Shown here in pieces: positions 34,447-42,217 of a stretch of DNA of 64,000 nt. The number at the start of each line of letters is the position of its first letter. Within the stretch, counting starts at the first letter, position 1. Source of the DNA: a virus; IMG/VR virus record IMGVR_UViG_3300044833_000114, positions 1 through 64,000 of that record; one strand, written 5' to 3'. The notes beneath the pieces are model-generated. The model saw nothing but the letters and a program-made list of their open reading frames with translations, had not been told where the DNA came from and made no database searches. A program made the translations under genes and the position numbers.

Positions 34447-37400
34447 ATGTCTTCATCTAATCCTCTCGACGCTTTGACTCCTCAGAACCCGACCACCAAT
34501 CTAGGGGGTCAGCCCATGCCATCGGGCAACCCTCTAGATCAGTTATCGAAGGAGAATCAAACTCCTTCGCTGCCTGCACCGACTGCGATGTCGCAAACGG
34601 CGCCGGTGAACGGGAATCCTTTGGACCAGCTTCTGACCAAACCTCAGCCGGCGGAAACACCGGTAGCGGCTACCATTGCGCCCACCTCTCTTGCAACGAC
34701 AGGCGCAGTCGCAGGTAACCCGCTCGATAGTTTGAATCCGCTCGATCGGCTTTATCCGGCCGGAAGAGTGTTGACCAACAAAGAAGCTGCGTACGGAAAC
34801 AGCGATCCAGAAAAGATGGAGGACGAGCCCTGGTACAGCAAGGCGTGGGAGTGGATGGACTCTCCGCTTTACGATTTGCACAAATGGGGTACGCGCACAG
34901 GTGCGGGAACATTTGAGCGCGGACTCGAGACTGGGTTGGAGGATATCGGATCAGGATTCCTGAGTCCCCTCCAACTCGGTCTAACAATCGCCACGTTCGG
35001 CGGCAGCACCGTGGAAGCCGCGGGGATCGGAGCCCTGCGGTCTATCGGTGTTTCTGAAATCGCTGCGCCGATCGTGGCTCGCGGGGCGAAGGCCTTGATG
35101 ACCGCAGGTTTCAGCGCACAGATGATCGGCGGGATGCTGCAGCAGTCCCCGCAGCTCCTGGACGCGCTGAAAGACGGCGACACAGAGAACGCAACCAGGC
35201 TTGCGACCAACATCGCGGCGTCCGGACTATTCCTGACGCAAGGCTTGAAGCACGGCTATGAAGACGTCAACGCCGTCAAGAACTACGTCAAGGGGAAGAA
35301 CCTCACCACGACAGAGCGCTTGGCTCTGGTGACGGAACTCTCCGGCAATTACGACGCTGCGAAAAGCGCAGGCACGGACTACGCGCGCAGCCGGCAGGAA
35401 GACATCGTCGCGCAGCTGAAGGCTGCCGGGGCGTTCGGCAACGACACCACCGAAGCTGGCATGCGTCACTTCATTACTCAGGGCGGCGACCTCGAACGCA
35501 TCGCCAAGATGCGCGGCATCGCGGACGGCACCATCAAGCCTCGGCCTCTGACTGCGGAAGAATCGGCTCAGCAGGACCAGGCGGCTGAACTGCGAGACTG
35601 GGCCGGCAAGAGCCACGACATCACGAAGAGAAACGACGGATCTCTGCAGACCTTCTATCTCGACGACAGCGCGCCGGGTACACACAAGCTGGGCCAGACG
35701 TTGTCTGCGTCCGGAGACAAGGACGACGCTCACTACGTTCAGATGAAGAATCCTTTCTCTGTGCGGACGGAAGAGTCGTTGCAGAAATACATCGAGCAGG
35801 CTGGCGGCGAGGAAGCAGCGAAGAAGAAGTTAGCTGACGCCGGTTATGATGGCATCGTCTACAAGACGGCGGAAGACGAACCGAAACTCATCACCTTCGG
35901 GAACGATCAGTATCGCCCGGTGCCGGAGTTCAAAGCCGCGCACGATGCTGCGTGGAATCGCGAGCATGTGTACTACGCTGTCGACAAGAAGAATTTGGAG
36001 CATGTTCTAAATCAAGGTATCGGAAAGAATCCAAAGAAAGCAAACGTTGTGTACTCCGCTACTCCTGAGGAAGCTCTCAAGTCTGCGACACTACCAGACA
36101 GCGGAAAGAAGAGCGACCTCACCGTTCTATCAGTGCCACGTCAAGAAGTCGAAGCCGGCGCTCGCGAGACGAACGCCGCCATCCACGGAAAGCTTAAGCG
36201 CGGTGCGATCGGCCCTGTCGACGTCGCCGGGAAATCTCCTGTAGAGGGAGAGGTTGCTTACAGAGTGCGGGACGTCGGGGAGGAAGGAGTTCCTAGCGAG
36301 AGCCATTCTCAGGCCACGATGTCACTCTCCGAAGCCAAGGAAAGAATTTTCGACAGCCGAGGAAAAATCCAAGGCAAGCCTCAGGAGATCGTCGCCATTC
36401 CTTTGGGTGGATTAGAGTACGACAGGAAACCCGGCCCCAACGGAAACGACTGGGTCAAGTTCAAAAAGGATGTTCCGGAATCCAACGTAAAGCAGTTGTC
36501 AGATCTGGGACCTAAGCCTGTTGCGGATGACATGCTGATCACCGAGAAGCGGCACATGCCAGGTCACCTCCTGGAAATGGAGACCGACAAGGAAGGAAAC
36601 CCCAAAGCGACCGGCCGCTCTTTCCCGCTGCGCCCTCTCGGCGCCGAAGATATGCCAGGTGACAACTCTCGTTTCAACAACAGCTACACCGAAGAAGAGA
36701 AGCAGAAATATCTCGCCGGTCTCGACGCAGCGCAGAAGCTCACGCCTGAACAGCAGCAGATCGCCCAGACGATCCGGAAGATCTACGACAACTCTTTCCA
36801 GCGCGCATGGGAGAAGGGTATGGTCCGCGACTGGATCCAGTCCTATCACCCGCAAGCATGGGCCAGCGATCCCGGCGGGATGTGGAAGTGGTTGTTCAAC
36901 AAGGACACCGAGAAGGTCACCAACGGCGCCCTGAACGACCTCCGTCACCAGACCAACGACGGGAGCTTCGACACCAACATCAACTCCGCGCGCCACCGCG
37001 CATTCAACACGGAGTTCCAGGGCATCATGGCAGGCGAGAAGTTCAAGACCGACGACCTGTCGATGCACCTGTTCAATCACCTCAAGGCCGTCGAGCACGC
37101 CGCAGCTGCGCGAGACTACCTGAACAATCTCCGCAAGCAAGACACCAAGGCTACCGACGGCAGGCCGGCAGTAGTCCTGCAAGGCAAGGCGCGAGTAATC
37201 GGCGGAGAAGAGAATCCAGCTGTCGCTATCAGCCCCGCGTCTGCGCAGTCTATCCGCATCACTCCAGAGAAGATCGAGATGATGCGTGTACCGGATCCCA
37301 AGACTGGCGTGAGCCCTCTTGAAGACGGCTTGGAGAAAGGCATCATTCAGAAACTCCCGTGGACCTCTGCTGACGAAAAGGGCAACAACGTTCCGGCGTA

Positions 37401-38976
37401 CGCCTACACGTCTGACGGCTACGTCCTGATGGACCACCCGTCCACGCGCGCGTGGGGATACATCGGCCAAGACACCGCTGGCAACCCGGCGCTGATGGAA
37501 GGCAAGATGATGGTGCATCCGGATCTCGAGAAGGAAGTTCGTCGGGTCCTGGGCATCGATAAGTCCGTAGTTCGTGAGAGTAAGATCCTCAGCGGCATCA
37601 ACAAGGCTGCAGGCGAAGCCAAAGGATTGATGCTCTCCATCTCTCCGTTCCACATCGGGCAGGAAGGGCTGCGCGCTCTTATGGTCGGCATCAACCCGTT
37701 CAAGTACGGGCACATGGACATCAACGAAAACCCCAACCTGCTGCGAGGCGTTAAGAACGGATTGCTGCGCAACGACTACCAGGCCGAGGACAACTACTCG
37801 AGCGGGTACGCAAGCCACAGCAAAATCATCAGCAAGATTCCCGGCCTCAACCGGATGCAGAGCGCGATGCAATCCTTCCTGTTCGAGAAGTACATTCCCG
37901 GACTGAAGGACCGCTCCTACTTGAAGCTGTACGAAGACGTCCTCGCGAAGAACCCCAGCCTCCTTCCAGATGAAGCCGCGTCCAGAGCTGCTGACATGAC
38001 GAACGATGTGTTCGGCGGACAGAACTGGCGCAAGCTCGGCGTCTCCGCCTCAACGCAAGACTTCATGCGGATGTTCGCTCTGGCTCCAGACTGGCTCACA
38101 TCGGAAATCAGAATGGGTATGCGCGCGTTCGGAATGATGGATAAAGAAACCGGAGCCCTGTCGCGCCGGATGATGGCCACGCAGATGGCCTGCATCTGGG
38201 GTACAGCTCGCGTCATGAACATGATCACATCCGGCCAGATGCACAACGAGGCTCCGTTCGGCGTTGTACGGAAGAACGACAAGGGAGAAGAAGTCATCTA
38301 CTCTGTTCGTACTCTTCCGACCGACATCGTCCACGCGCTGAGCGATCCCCGCGGATTTATCGCCGGTCGCGTAAACCCTCTCACCGTTCGTCCTGCCGTG
38401 GAATTCATTTCCGGTCGCGACGCGATGGGGCGCAGAGCTCCGATGGATGTGCAGGCTCACGACCTGGTTCGCAACGTCGTTCCGATCGTGGGACAGAACC
38501 TCATCAAGGGAAACGACGTCAGCACTCTCGACCAGATCTATAAGGGCACGGGCGGGAACGTCTACCGCTACAGAACGGAAGCCGAGAAGATGGCAGAGCA
38601 GTACGCCTCCGACCGGATGCCGTCCGGCCCGGTGGACCCGGAGAATCTCCAAGCTCACCAACGGGAGATCCGTCTCGAGGATGCTTACCGCAAGGGGCAG
38701 ATCGGGAAGGGAGAGCTCAAGCAGAGTCTGGCACCGAGACGTGTGGACGAAGTTGTCCGCCGCTCGAAGATGACCCCTCTGCAAGCTCGCTTCGATCGGC
38801 TGCCGATCTCGGAAGCCATCAACGTTTGGAACTCCGCGACCGCACAAGAGAAGGACACGTTGCACGACGTGCTGTGGAAGAAGAAACGGGAATGGCTGAA
38901 GCTCCACAAACCAGCGGAGCGTTCAAGCGAACCGGTGTGGCGCAAGATGCAGAACACCTGGGCTGACCTGCAGTAA
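34447..38976 (+). CDS. Large internal virion protein with ADP-ribosyltransferase-like segments
   Basis: A 1509-aa protein. N-terminal ~100 residues are Pro-rich with repeated SNPLDxLxxQ motifs; a hydrophobic stretch lies at ~175-235. Residues ~395-490 (HYVQMKNPFSVRTEESLQKY to ADAGYDGIVYKTAEDEPKLI) have the NPF..GYDGIV...FG-DQ-P shape of ART-type domains in phage polyvalent proteins. A related segment (EHVYYAVDKKNLEHVLNQGI) follows at ~504-570. The remainder is helical. Probably ejected with DNA; the activity is inferred, and key R-S-E residues are not certain. Confidence 0.6.
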   Translation: MSSSNPLDALTPQNPTTNLGGQPMPSGNPLDQLSKENQTPSLPAPTAMSQTAPVNGNPLDQLLTKPQPAETPVAATIAPTSLATTGAVAGNPLDSLNPLDRLYPAGRVLTNKEAAYGNSDPEKMEDEPWYSKAWEWMDSPLYDLHKWGTRTGAGTFERGLETGLEDIGSGFLSPLQLGLTIATFGGSTVEAAGIGALRSIGVSEIAAPIVARGAKALMTAGFSAQMIGGMLQQSPQLLDALKDGDTENATRLATNIAASGLFLTQGLKHGYEDVNAVKNYVKGKNLTTTERLALVTELSGNYDAAKSAGTDYARSRQEDIVAQLKAAGAFGNDTTEAGMRHFITQGGDLERIAKMRGIADGTIKPRPLTAEESAQQDQAAELRDWAGKSHDITKRNDGSLQTFYLDDSAPGTHKLGQTLSASGDKDDAHYVQMKNPFSVRTEESLQKYIEQAGGEEAAKKKLADAGYDGIVYKTAEDEPKLITFGNDQYRPVPEFKAAHDAAWNREHVYYAVDKKNLEHVLNQGIGKNPKKANVVYSATPEEALKSATLPDSGKKSDLTVLSVPRQEVEAGARETNAAIHGKLKRGAIGPVDVAGKSPVEGEVAYRVRDVGEEGVPSESHSQATMSLSEAKERIFDSRGKIQGKPQEIVAIPLGGLEYDRKPGPNGNDWVKFKKDVPESNVKQLSDLGPKPVADDMLITEKRHMPGHLLEMETDKEGNPKATGRSFPLRPLGAEDMPGDNSRFNNSYTEEEKQKYLAGLDAAQKLTPEQQQIAQTIRKIYDNSFQRAWEKGMVRDWIQSYHPQAWASDPGGMWKWLFNKDTEKVTNGALNDLRHQTNDGSFDTNINSARHRAFNTEFQGIMAGEKFKTDDLSMHLFNHLKAVEHAAAARDYLNNLRKQDTKATDGRPAVVLQGKARVIGGEENPAVAISPASAQSIRITPEKIEMMRVPDPKTGVSPLEDGLEKGIIQKLPWTSADEKGNNVPAYAYTSDGYVLMDHPSTRAWGYIGQDTAGNPALMEGKMMVHPDLEKEVRRVLGIDKSVVRESKILSGINKAAGEAKGLMLSISPFHIGQEGLRALMVGINPFKYGHMDINENPNLLRGVKNGLLRNDYQAEDNYSSGYASHSKIISKIPGLNRMQSAMQSFLFEKYIPGLKDRSYLKLYEDVLAKNPSLLPDEAASRAADMTNDVFGGQNWRKLGVSASTQDFMRMFALAPDWLTSEIRMGMRAFGMMDKETGALSRRMMATQMACIWGTARVMNMITSGQMHNEAPFGVVRKNDKGEEVIYSVRTLPTDIVHALSDPRGFIAGRVNPLTVRPAVEFISGRDAMGRRAPMDVQAHDLVRNVVPIVGQNLIKGNDVSTLDQIYKGTGGNVYRYRTEAEKMAEQYASDRMPSGPVDPENLQAHQREIRLEDAYRKGQIGKGELKQSLAPRRVDEVVRRSKMTPLQARFDRLPISEAINVWNSATAQEKDTLHDVLWKKKREWLKLHKPAERSSEPVWRKMQNTWADLQ

Positions 38977-38991
38977 CAGGAGGCAAGACAG

Positions 38992-39246
38992 ATGAGCAGA
39001 ACCACGACCAACACGGTGCAACATCCTGAGCACGGCGAAGTAGACTGCGACCGTTGCCTCAGGAACGTATCCAATAGCCGACTGCCTGACGGCGGTATGA
39101 CGGCTGGCTATTACGTGGTGACCGGCCAGAGCGGTTGGGCTGAGTTCGCCAACCCCGGGGAGCAGTACGTATGTGACGCCTGCATGTGGTCTGACCCACG
39201 GTATGCGGCTTCCTACCTGCTACGTGGTGCACAGCCATGCAGTTGA
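38992..39246 (+). CDS. Small zinc-ribbon protein
   Basis: An 84-aa protein with AACAGGAGGCAAGACAG before the ATG. Two Cys pairs (CDRCLRNV and CDACMWSDP) about 45 residues apart form a likely zinc ribbon; between them a short beta region (MTAGYYVVTGQSGWAEF). No family recognised. Confidence 0.6.
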   Translation: MSRTTTNTVQHPEHGEVDCDRCLRNVSNSRLPDGGMTAGYYVVTGQSGWAEFANPGEQYVCDACMWSDPRYAASYLLRGAQPCS

Positions 39247-39270
39247 CAGATCAAAAAGAGGAACTAATTT

Positions 39271-39684
39271 ATGGTGCCATCTGACTACGTAGTTTGCCAG
39301 CTCGCAAATTTGATGTGGAACGAAAGCCACGACGACCTGCTGCTCGGCATGACGGTGTGCGGATTAATCGTCCGCAACCGCATGCTCGCCGGCTGGGAAG
39401 ACGGGCAGTGGCTCCGCCTGATCCAGAAGCACGACAGCTACAACATGACGGGCGCAGCGCCTCGCGTGTTGAAGATGGGAGACCCCCATCACGACCAGAT
39501 GTTCCGTCGCTGCCTCGCCGTCGCAGAGAACATTTACAACGCGAGAGAAAGGGATATTTGCGAAGGGGCTGTGTGGTACGGCCGGCTCAATGAATGTTCG
39601 GATGAATTCAAAGAGAAAATTGTTCGACGCATGGGCGAGCACGCAATGGTCGCCACCGTCGGAAGGAATGCGTGTTTCAAATGA
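39271..39684 (+). CDS. SleB-like cell wall hydrolase
   Basis: A 137-aa protein with AAAGAGGAA ahead of ATG. LANLMWNESHDDLLLGMTVC and GLIVRNRM correspond to the catalytic Glu region of SleB (A..iygEA..e...g..av..vv.NR), and GAVWYGRL with the end HAMVATVGRNACF to the T.GA..f and IG.H.Fy parts. SleB-type enzymes are lytic transglycosylases. A second peptidoglycan enzyme besides the GH108 protein, perhaps virion-associated. Confidence 0.65.
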   Translation: MVPSDYVVCQLANLMWNESHDDLLLGMTVCGLIVRNRMLAGWEDGQWLRLIQKHDSYNMTGAAPRVLKMGDPHHDQMFRRCLAVAENIYNARERDICEGAVWYGRLNECSDEFKEKIVRRMGEHAMVATVGRNACFK

Positions 39685-39911
39685 ACGACGATATCCGCAA
39701 GACCAAGTACACGAAAGCAGAAGTCGGCTACAAGAAATCAGACGACCCGTGCAAACACCGCTGCGGGATCTGCGAGTATCATCTCCACGTCCCGGGGACA
39801 TGCCGGCTGGAGTGCGGCATCGTTGCTGGGCCGATCCAGGACACGGATGGGTGCAAGCTCTTCAGCATCGACCTGGTCGACGCTGCGATGCATCCTTTCC
39901 CAAAATCGTAA
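39681..39911 (+). CDS. HiPIP-like small Cys-rich protein
   Basis: A 76-aa protein, ATG 39681 (ATGA overlap). Cys pattern HRCGICEYHL, GTCRLECGIVAGPI and DGCKLF is like the short high-potential iron-sulfur-like proteins found in phages (C-x2-C, C-x(n)-G-I, G-C/W-C). Four or five Cys could hold a 4Fe-4S cluster or zinc. Its 3' end overlaps a convergent gene by 50 nt. Confidence 0.55.
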   Translation: MNDDIRKTKYTKAEVGYKKSDDPCKHRCGICEYHLHVPGTCRLECGIVAGPIQDTDGCKLFSIDLVDAAMHPFPKS

Positions 39912-40065
39912 GCGTCTTCGGCGAATCACCTAGCAAACGAGACCACTCTTTCATAGTGTGTAGCTGTCCGCTCTGCAGAGCTCGCGCTATTCGCTCCAAC
40001 ACGCCGTCCGCATCCTGCGGTATCTTATCGCGTGGTGTCCAACGGTCAGCATATCTGTTTGGCAT
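39862..40065 (-). CDS. Small hypothetical protein
   Basis: A 67-aa protein with GGAGAATAG before its ATG, one base after the stop of the upstream gene. Helical (ADGVLERIARALQSGQLHTM) with a basic C-terminus. It converges on and overlaps the HiPIP-like gene by 50 nt. Its last ~10 residues look like overlap-forced sequence. Confidence 0.5.
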   Translation of the reverse strand: MPNRYADRWTPRDKIPQDADGVLERIARALQSGQLHTMKEWSRLLGDSPKTLTILGKDASQRRPGRC

Positions 40066-40299
40066 CTATTCTCCTGGCTTGCCTGGTTTCAATGTGTCGG
40101 GGCTTTCCGTATCATTCTCTCTTAGTATCCAGCGCACCAAGCGTATGAAGTCTACACGCTCAACTGTCACGGTATCGCCTAGCGTGGTCCTTATTCGTGC
40201 TTGGTGCTCTGCTAGGATTATGGTCAATGTTGGTAAAACTAACGTGTGGCCGGGAAGCGCGCTTGTCAGACTGTAGTATGTGTCGTTCTCTACTTCCAA
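40066..40299 (-). CDS. Small hypothetical protein, paralogue A
   Basis: A 77-aa protein starting at TTG 40299 with GAGG about eight bases upstream. It shares RIRTTLGDTVTVERVDFIRL and VRWILREND with the next gene upstream (40323-40574), so the pair is a tandem duplication. No motif recognised; mixed beta strands and one helix. Confidence 0.6.
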   Translation of the reverse strand: MEVENDTYYSLTSALPGHTLVLPTLTIILAEHQARIRTTLGDTVTVERVDFIRLVRWILRENDTESPDTLKPGKPGE

Positions 40300-40322
40300 A
40301 AGGTCATCCTCAATTCTGTCTT

Positions 40323-40574
40323 CTATCCCGTTTCCCCTATCGCGCGTCTCACGCTCTGTGGCACGCTTTCCACGTCCCTGTCGTTCTCTCGTAGTATCCT
40401 TCTAACTAAGCTCATGAACTCCGCGCGGCTAACGGTTACGACCTCGCCGAGTGTCGTGTGTATCTTCGCTTCCCTGTCAGCAATGACGATTGTCAAGCAC
40501 GGTGGCACAGCCAAACTTCCCGACCTGGCACTCTTTAGCCTGTACGTTGAATCCTGCGCAGCATCCGTTTCCAT
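40323..40574 (-). CDS. Small hypothetical protein, paralogue B
   Basis: An 83-aa paralogue of the preceding entry: KIHTTLGEVVTVSRAEFMSL followed by VRRILREND. GGAAGAAACG stands before the ATG at 40574, which lies inside the 3' end of the small gene 40535-40690. Function unknown. Confidence 0.6.
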   Translation of the reverse strand: METDAAQDSTYRLKSARSGSLAVPPCLTIVIADREAKIHTTLGEVVTVSRAEFMSLVRRILRENDRDVESVPQSVRRAIGETG

Positions 40575-40690
40575 CGTTTCTTCCGTTCTAAATGCCGTTG
40601 GCCGAGCCCATCCATGTTAACCGCTATTTTTCCCCGCGGTTTTAAGCTCGGCCGTTTGGCATCTGTTCCCTCTGGAGTTATTCGGGACAT
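40535..40690 (-). CDS. Small basic protein
   Basis: A 51-aa protein (start ATG 40690 after GGAAAGGA) with a strongly basic C-terminus (RHLERKKRWKRMLRRIQRTG). It overlaps the next gene by 40 nt. May be a DNA/RNA-binding peptide or simply a leader; coding status is moderate. Confidence 0.4.
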   Translation of the reverse strand: MSRITPEGTDAKRPSLKPRGKIAVNMDGLGQRHLERKKRWKRMLRRIQRTG

Positions 40691-40744
40691 TCCTTTCCAG
40701 TGAGCATTACGGCGCCAGGTTACATTTGTTTTCCTCCCGCATAC

Positions 40745-40774
40745 GTATTACTCCCTAGTCACGTACTGTGTCAA
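40745..40774 (-). promoter_or_regulatory. Candidate promoter upstream of small-gene cluster
   Basis: Perfect -35 TTGACA (40769-40774) with an 18-base spacer to TAATAC (40745-40750), which matches only half of the -10 consensus. It lies in the 177-bp gap between the MarR-like gene and the paralogue cluster and points into the cluster. Confidence 0.4.
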
Positions 40775-40867
40775 GTGAAATCGTATACTTGATGTATCAT
40801 CCGCTACGTAGACGGTCCCGATCCGCTCTTCGACTTCGATCTGGTCTCCGCCGTGCTGTGCTGTGGA

Positions 40868-41260
40868 TTAATGTTTCCCGGGAGATCCCGATCGTGGATC
40901 GGGTTCTGGCAGAAGGGCTTTAGCCATCTGACGAAGTTCGTTCAGATTCTCTGCGGTCGGCTCCGCTTCAAAATACTTCTCGCTTATCAACTTCACGAGT
41001 TCGCGTCCTTTGTCCGTAATCTCCAAGGTATTGAACCGCACATCCTTTCTATCCTTGGTCCTTTTCAGCAGACCTTTATCCTGCAGCGAGTTCACCACCT
41101 CTGTGACGACGTTCTCATTCTTATCCCGCACCTTCGCCACAGCGGTCTGAGTAGCAGGCCGCTCTGCTATGGCTGTGAGCACCAATAGCTCGTTGGCCGA
41201 AATCCCCACCACGTCTTTCAGGTCGCGCTCGACGCGCTTCCAGCGCGCAGCAGCAGCCAC
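40868..41260 (-). CDS. MarR-like winged-helix regulator
   Basis: A 130-aa protein from GTG 41260 with AAAGGAAG just upstream. The middle is a winged helix-turn-helix: ANELLVLTAIAERPATQTAV, then VVTEVVNSLQDKGLLKRTKD and a wing (RKDVRFNTLEITDKGRELV), in the order of the MarR family. A dyad (ACGATAC..GTATCGT) lies 70 bases upstream and is a plausible autoregulatory site. It could be the lysogeny-control switch of this phage; that is inference. Confidence 0.7.
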   Translation of the reverse strand: MAAAARWKRVERDLKDVVGISANELLVLTAIAERPATQTAVAKVRDKNENVVTEVVNSLQDKGLLKRTKDRKDVRFNTLEITDKGRELVKLISEKYFEAEPTAENLNELRQMAKALLPEPDPRSGSPGKH

Positions 41261-41329
41261 AGCTTCCTTTACAAATTTAGATATCTTTGAAATTGTTTTA
41301 CCCTGCCTCTATTACCTTTGCACACACGT

Positions 41330-41354
41330 ACGATACAGAGTAGAATAGTATCGT
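41330..41354 (-). promoter_or_regulatory. 7-bp inverted repeat upstream of MarR-like gene
   Basis: ACGATAC (41330-41336) and GTATCGT (41348-41354) flank an 11-base centre. It sits in the 219-bp divergent intergenic region between the MarR-like gene (leftward) and the membrane protein gene at 41480 (rightward), the expected place for an operator. No clear -35/-10 pair can be assigned. Confidence 0.4.
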
Positions 41355-41479
41355 TGGTATACGGCTTATCTACAGGGGACCTGCCCGGTTGTCCGCCGTG
41401 GTTTTGAAATTCAATAAATTCTAACGTACGAATTTGTTTGCGGAGCATACCTGCTTACCCGCATTAAAGAAAGGGAAAA

Positions 41480-42007
41480 ATGATATTCAACCTGAAGACT
41501 CGGAGGTTCGCGCACTTGCACTTTTCCTCCGCAACTAAGTGTGCCCTTTTGGTATTTGTAGGTTCTTGGGTTGGCGCAACTGTGGCTGTTCATTTTTGGC
41601 GCACGACGCTGGGAATACTTTTCGGGAGCATCGTCGCCGCAGGGTTATCCGGGTTGGTGTGCAAACTGCAATCCCACAATGTACGTACGGAACTGAGCGG
41701 GCTGCAGGCGTACCAGGCGCAGGCGTTCCACCACCAAATCACGGTGATGAATTCACTCACCAAAATTTATTTGATGACCGACCTTATCGGGCACCCTAGC
41801 CACCAGCCCTGCGAAATTTGCGACTCATATAAGAGCGCCGTCTACGCTGAGGTTGACAAGATTCGCAAGTCCGTTTACCGAAGTGTGGAGATACTTATGG
41901 GCAGTGAAGAGGACTTCGACATCCCGCAAGAGCTCAAGAATGACGCGACACGGAACAAACAGTTAGCGGAAAAAGAGAAAGTGAAGGCTCACACTAACCG
42001 AGGGTAG
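41480..42007 (+). CDS. Membrane protein with two helices
   Basis: A 175-aa protein, the only plus-strand gene in this part, divergent from the MarR-like gene. Two hydrophobic segments (ALLVFVGSWVGATVAVHFW and LGILFGSIVAAGLSGLVC) precede a cytoplasmic helical part with PCEICDSY and a charged end. Plausibly a lysogenic-conversion or exclusion protein because it sits between regulator and integrase; no family recognised. Confidence 0.55.
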   Translation: MIFNLKTRRFAHLHFSSATKCALLVFVGSWVGATVAVHFWRTTLGILFGSIVAAGLSGLVCKLQSHNVRTELSGLQAYQAQAFHHQITVMNSLTKIYLMTDLIGHPSHQPCEICDSYKSAVYAEVDKIRKSVYRSVEILMGSEEDFDIPQELKNDATRNKQLAEKEKVKAHTNRG

Positions 42008-42162
42008 CCCCGGGCCGAAAGAGAGTGAGGGCTTGTTCAAATACTCATGCTCCTTTCCTTTAGGGTGAATCAAGGGTTAATCCACCCGTTTGCTTTTGTT
42101 TCGCTTCTTGCAGATAAGTGGCGCCGATTCAACGGGTTAGTTTTTGTAAAACTGATAGTTAT
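42008..42162. other. Gap beside attP, possible integrase arm region
   Basis: About 155 bases without a gene. It contains the imperfect dyad GGGTGAATC..TTAATCCACCC around 42064-42088 and AT-rich sequence next to the tRNA-like segment. Arm-type integrase or IHF sites could lie here; none can be defined by eye. Confidence 0.3.
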
Positions 42163-42205
42163 TCAGATTCAGAGTCTGGAGTCCTACCAATTGGACGACC
42201 TCCCA
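42163..42205 (-). other. attP: tRNA-Gln-like 5' half, probable attP core
   Basis: Forty-three bases read, on the minus strand, like nucleotides 1-43 of a tRNA-Gln(CUG): a UGGGAGG acceptor half, the D arm GTCC..GGAC, and anticodon arm CAGA-CTCTGAA-TCTG with CUG anticodon. The T arm and 3' acceptor strand are absent. The segment starts 12 bases after the stop of the first integrase. Integrases commonly use tRNA genes as attB, and the phage carries the matching part at attP. Read as att site, not a functional tRNA. Confidence 0.6.
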
Positions 42206-42217
42206 AACTGTATGATT

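Noticed and set aside
36499-37872. Long open frame (457 codons) on the minus strand inside the large ejection gene
   Set aside because: It is a shadow caused by codon bias of the plus-strand gene; the protein is repetitive in Val/Arg/Asp, has no motif or ribosome binding site and no gap for it.
40745-40770. TAATACG sequence resembling a T7 promoter start
   Set aside because: Only the first seven bases match, no T7-like RNA polymerase is present, and the downstream bases differ.
40775-40867. In-frame protein-like continuation after the MarR-like stop
   Set aside because: No start codon or RBS; a TAA closes the MarR frame. Read-through cannot be shown.
42163-42205. Functional tRNA-Gln gene
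   Set aside because: The 3' half (T arm and acceptor strand) is missing, so it cannot be a complete tRNA; interpreted as an att site.
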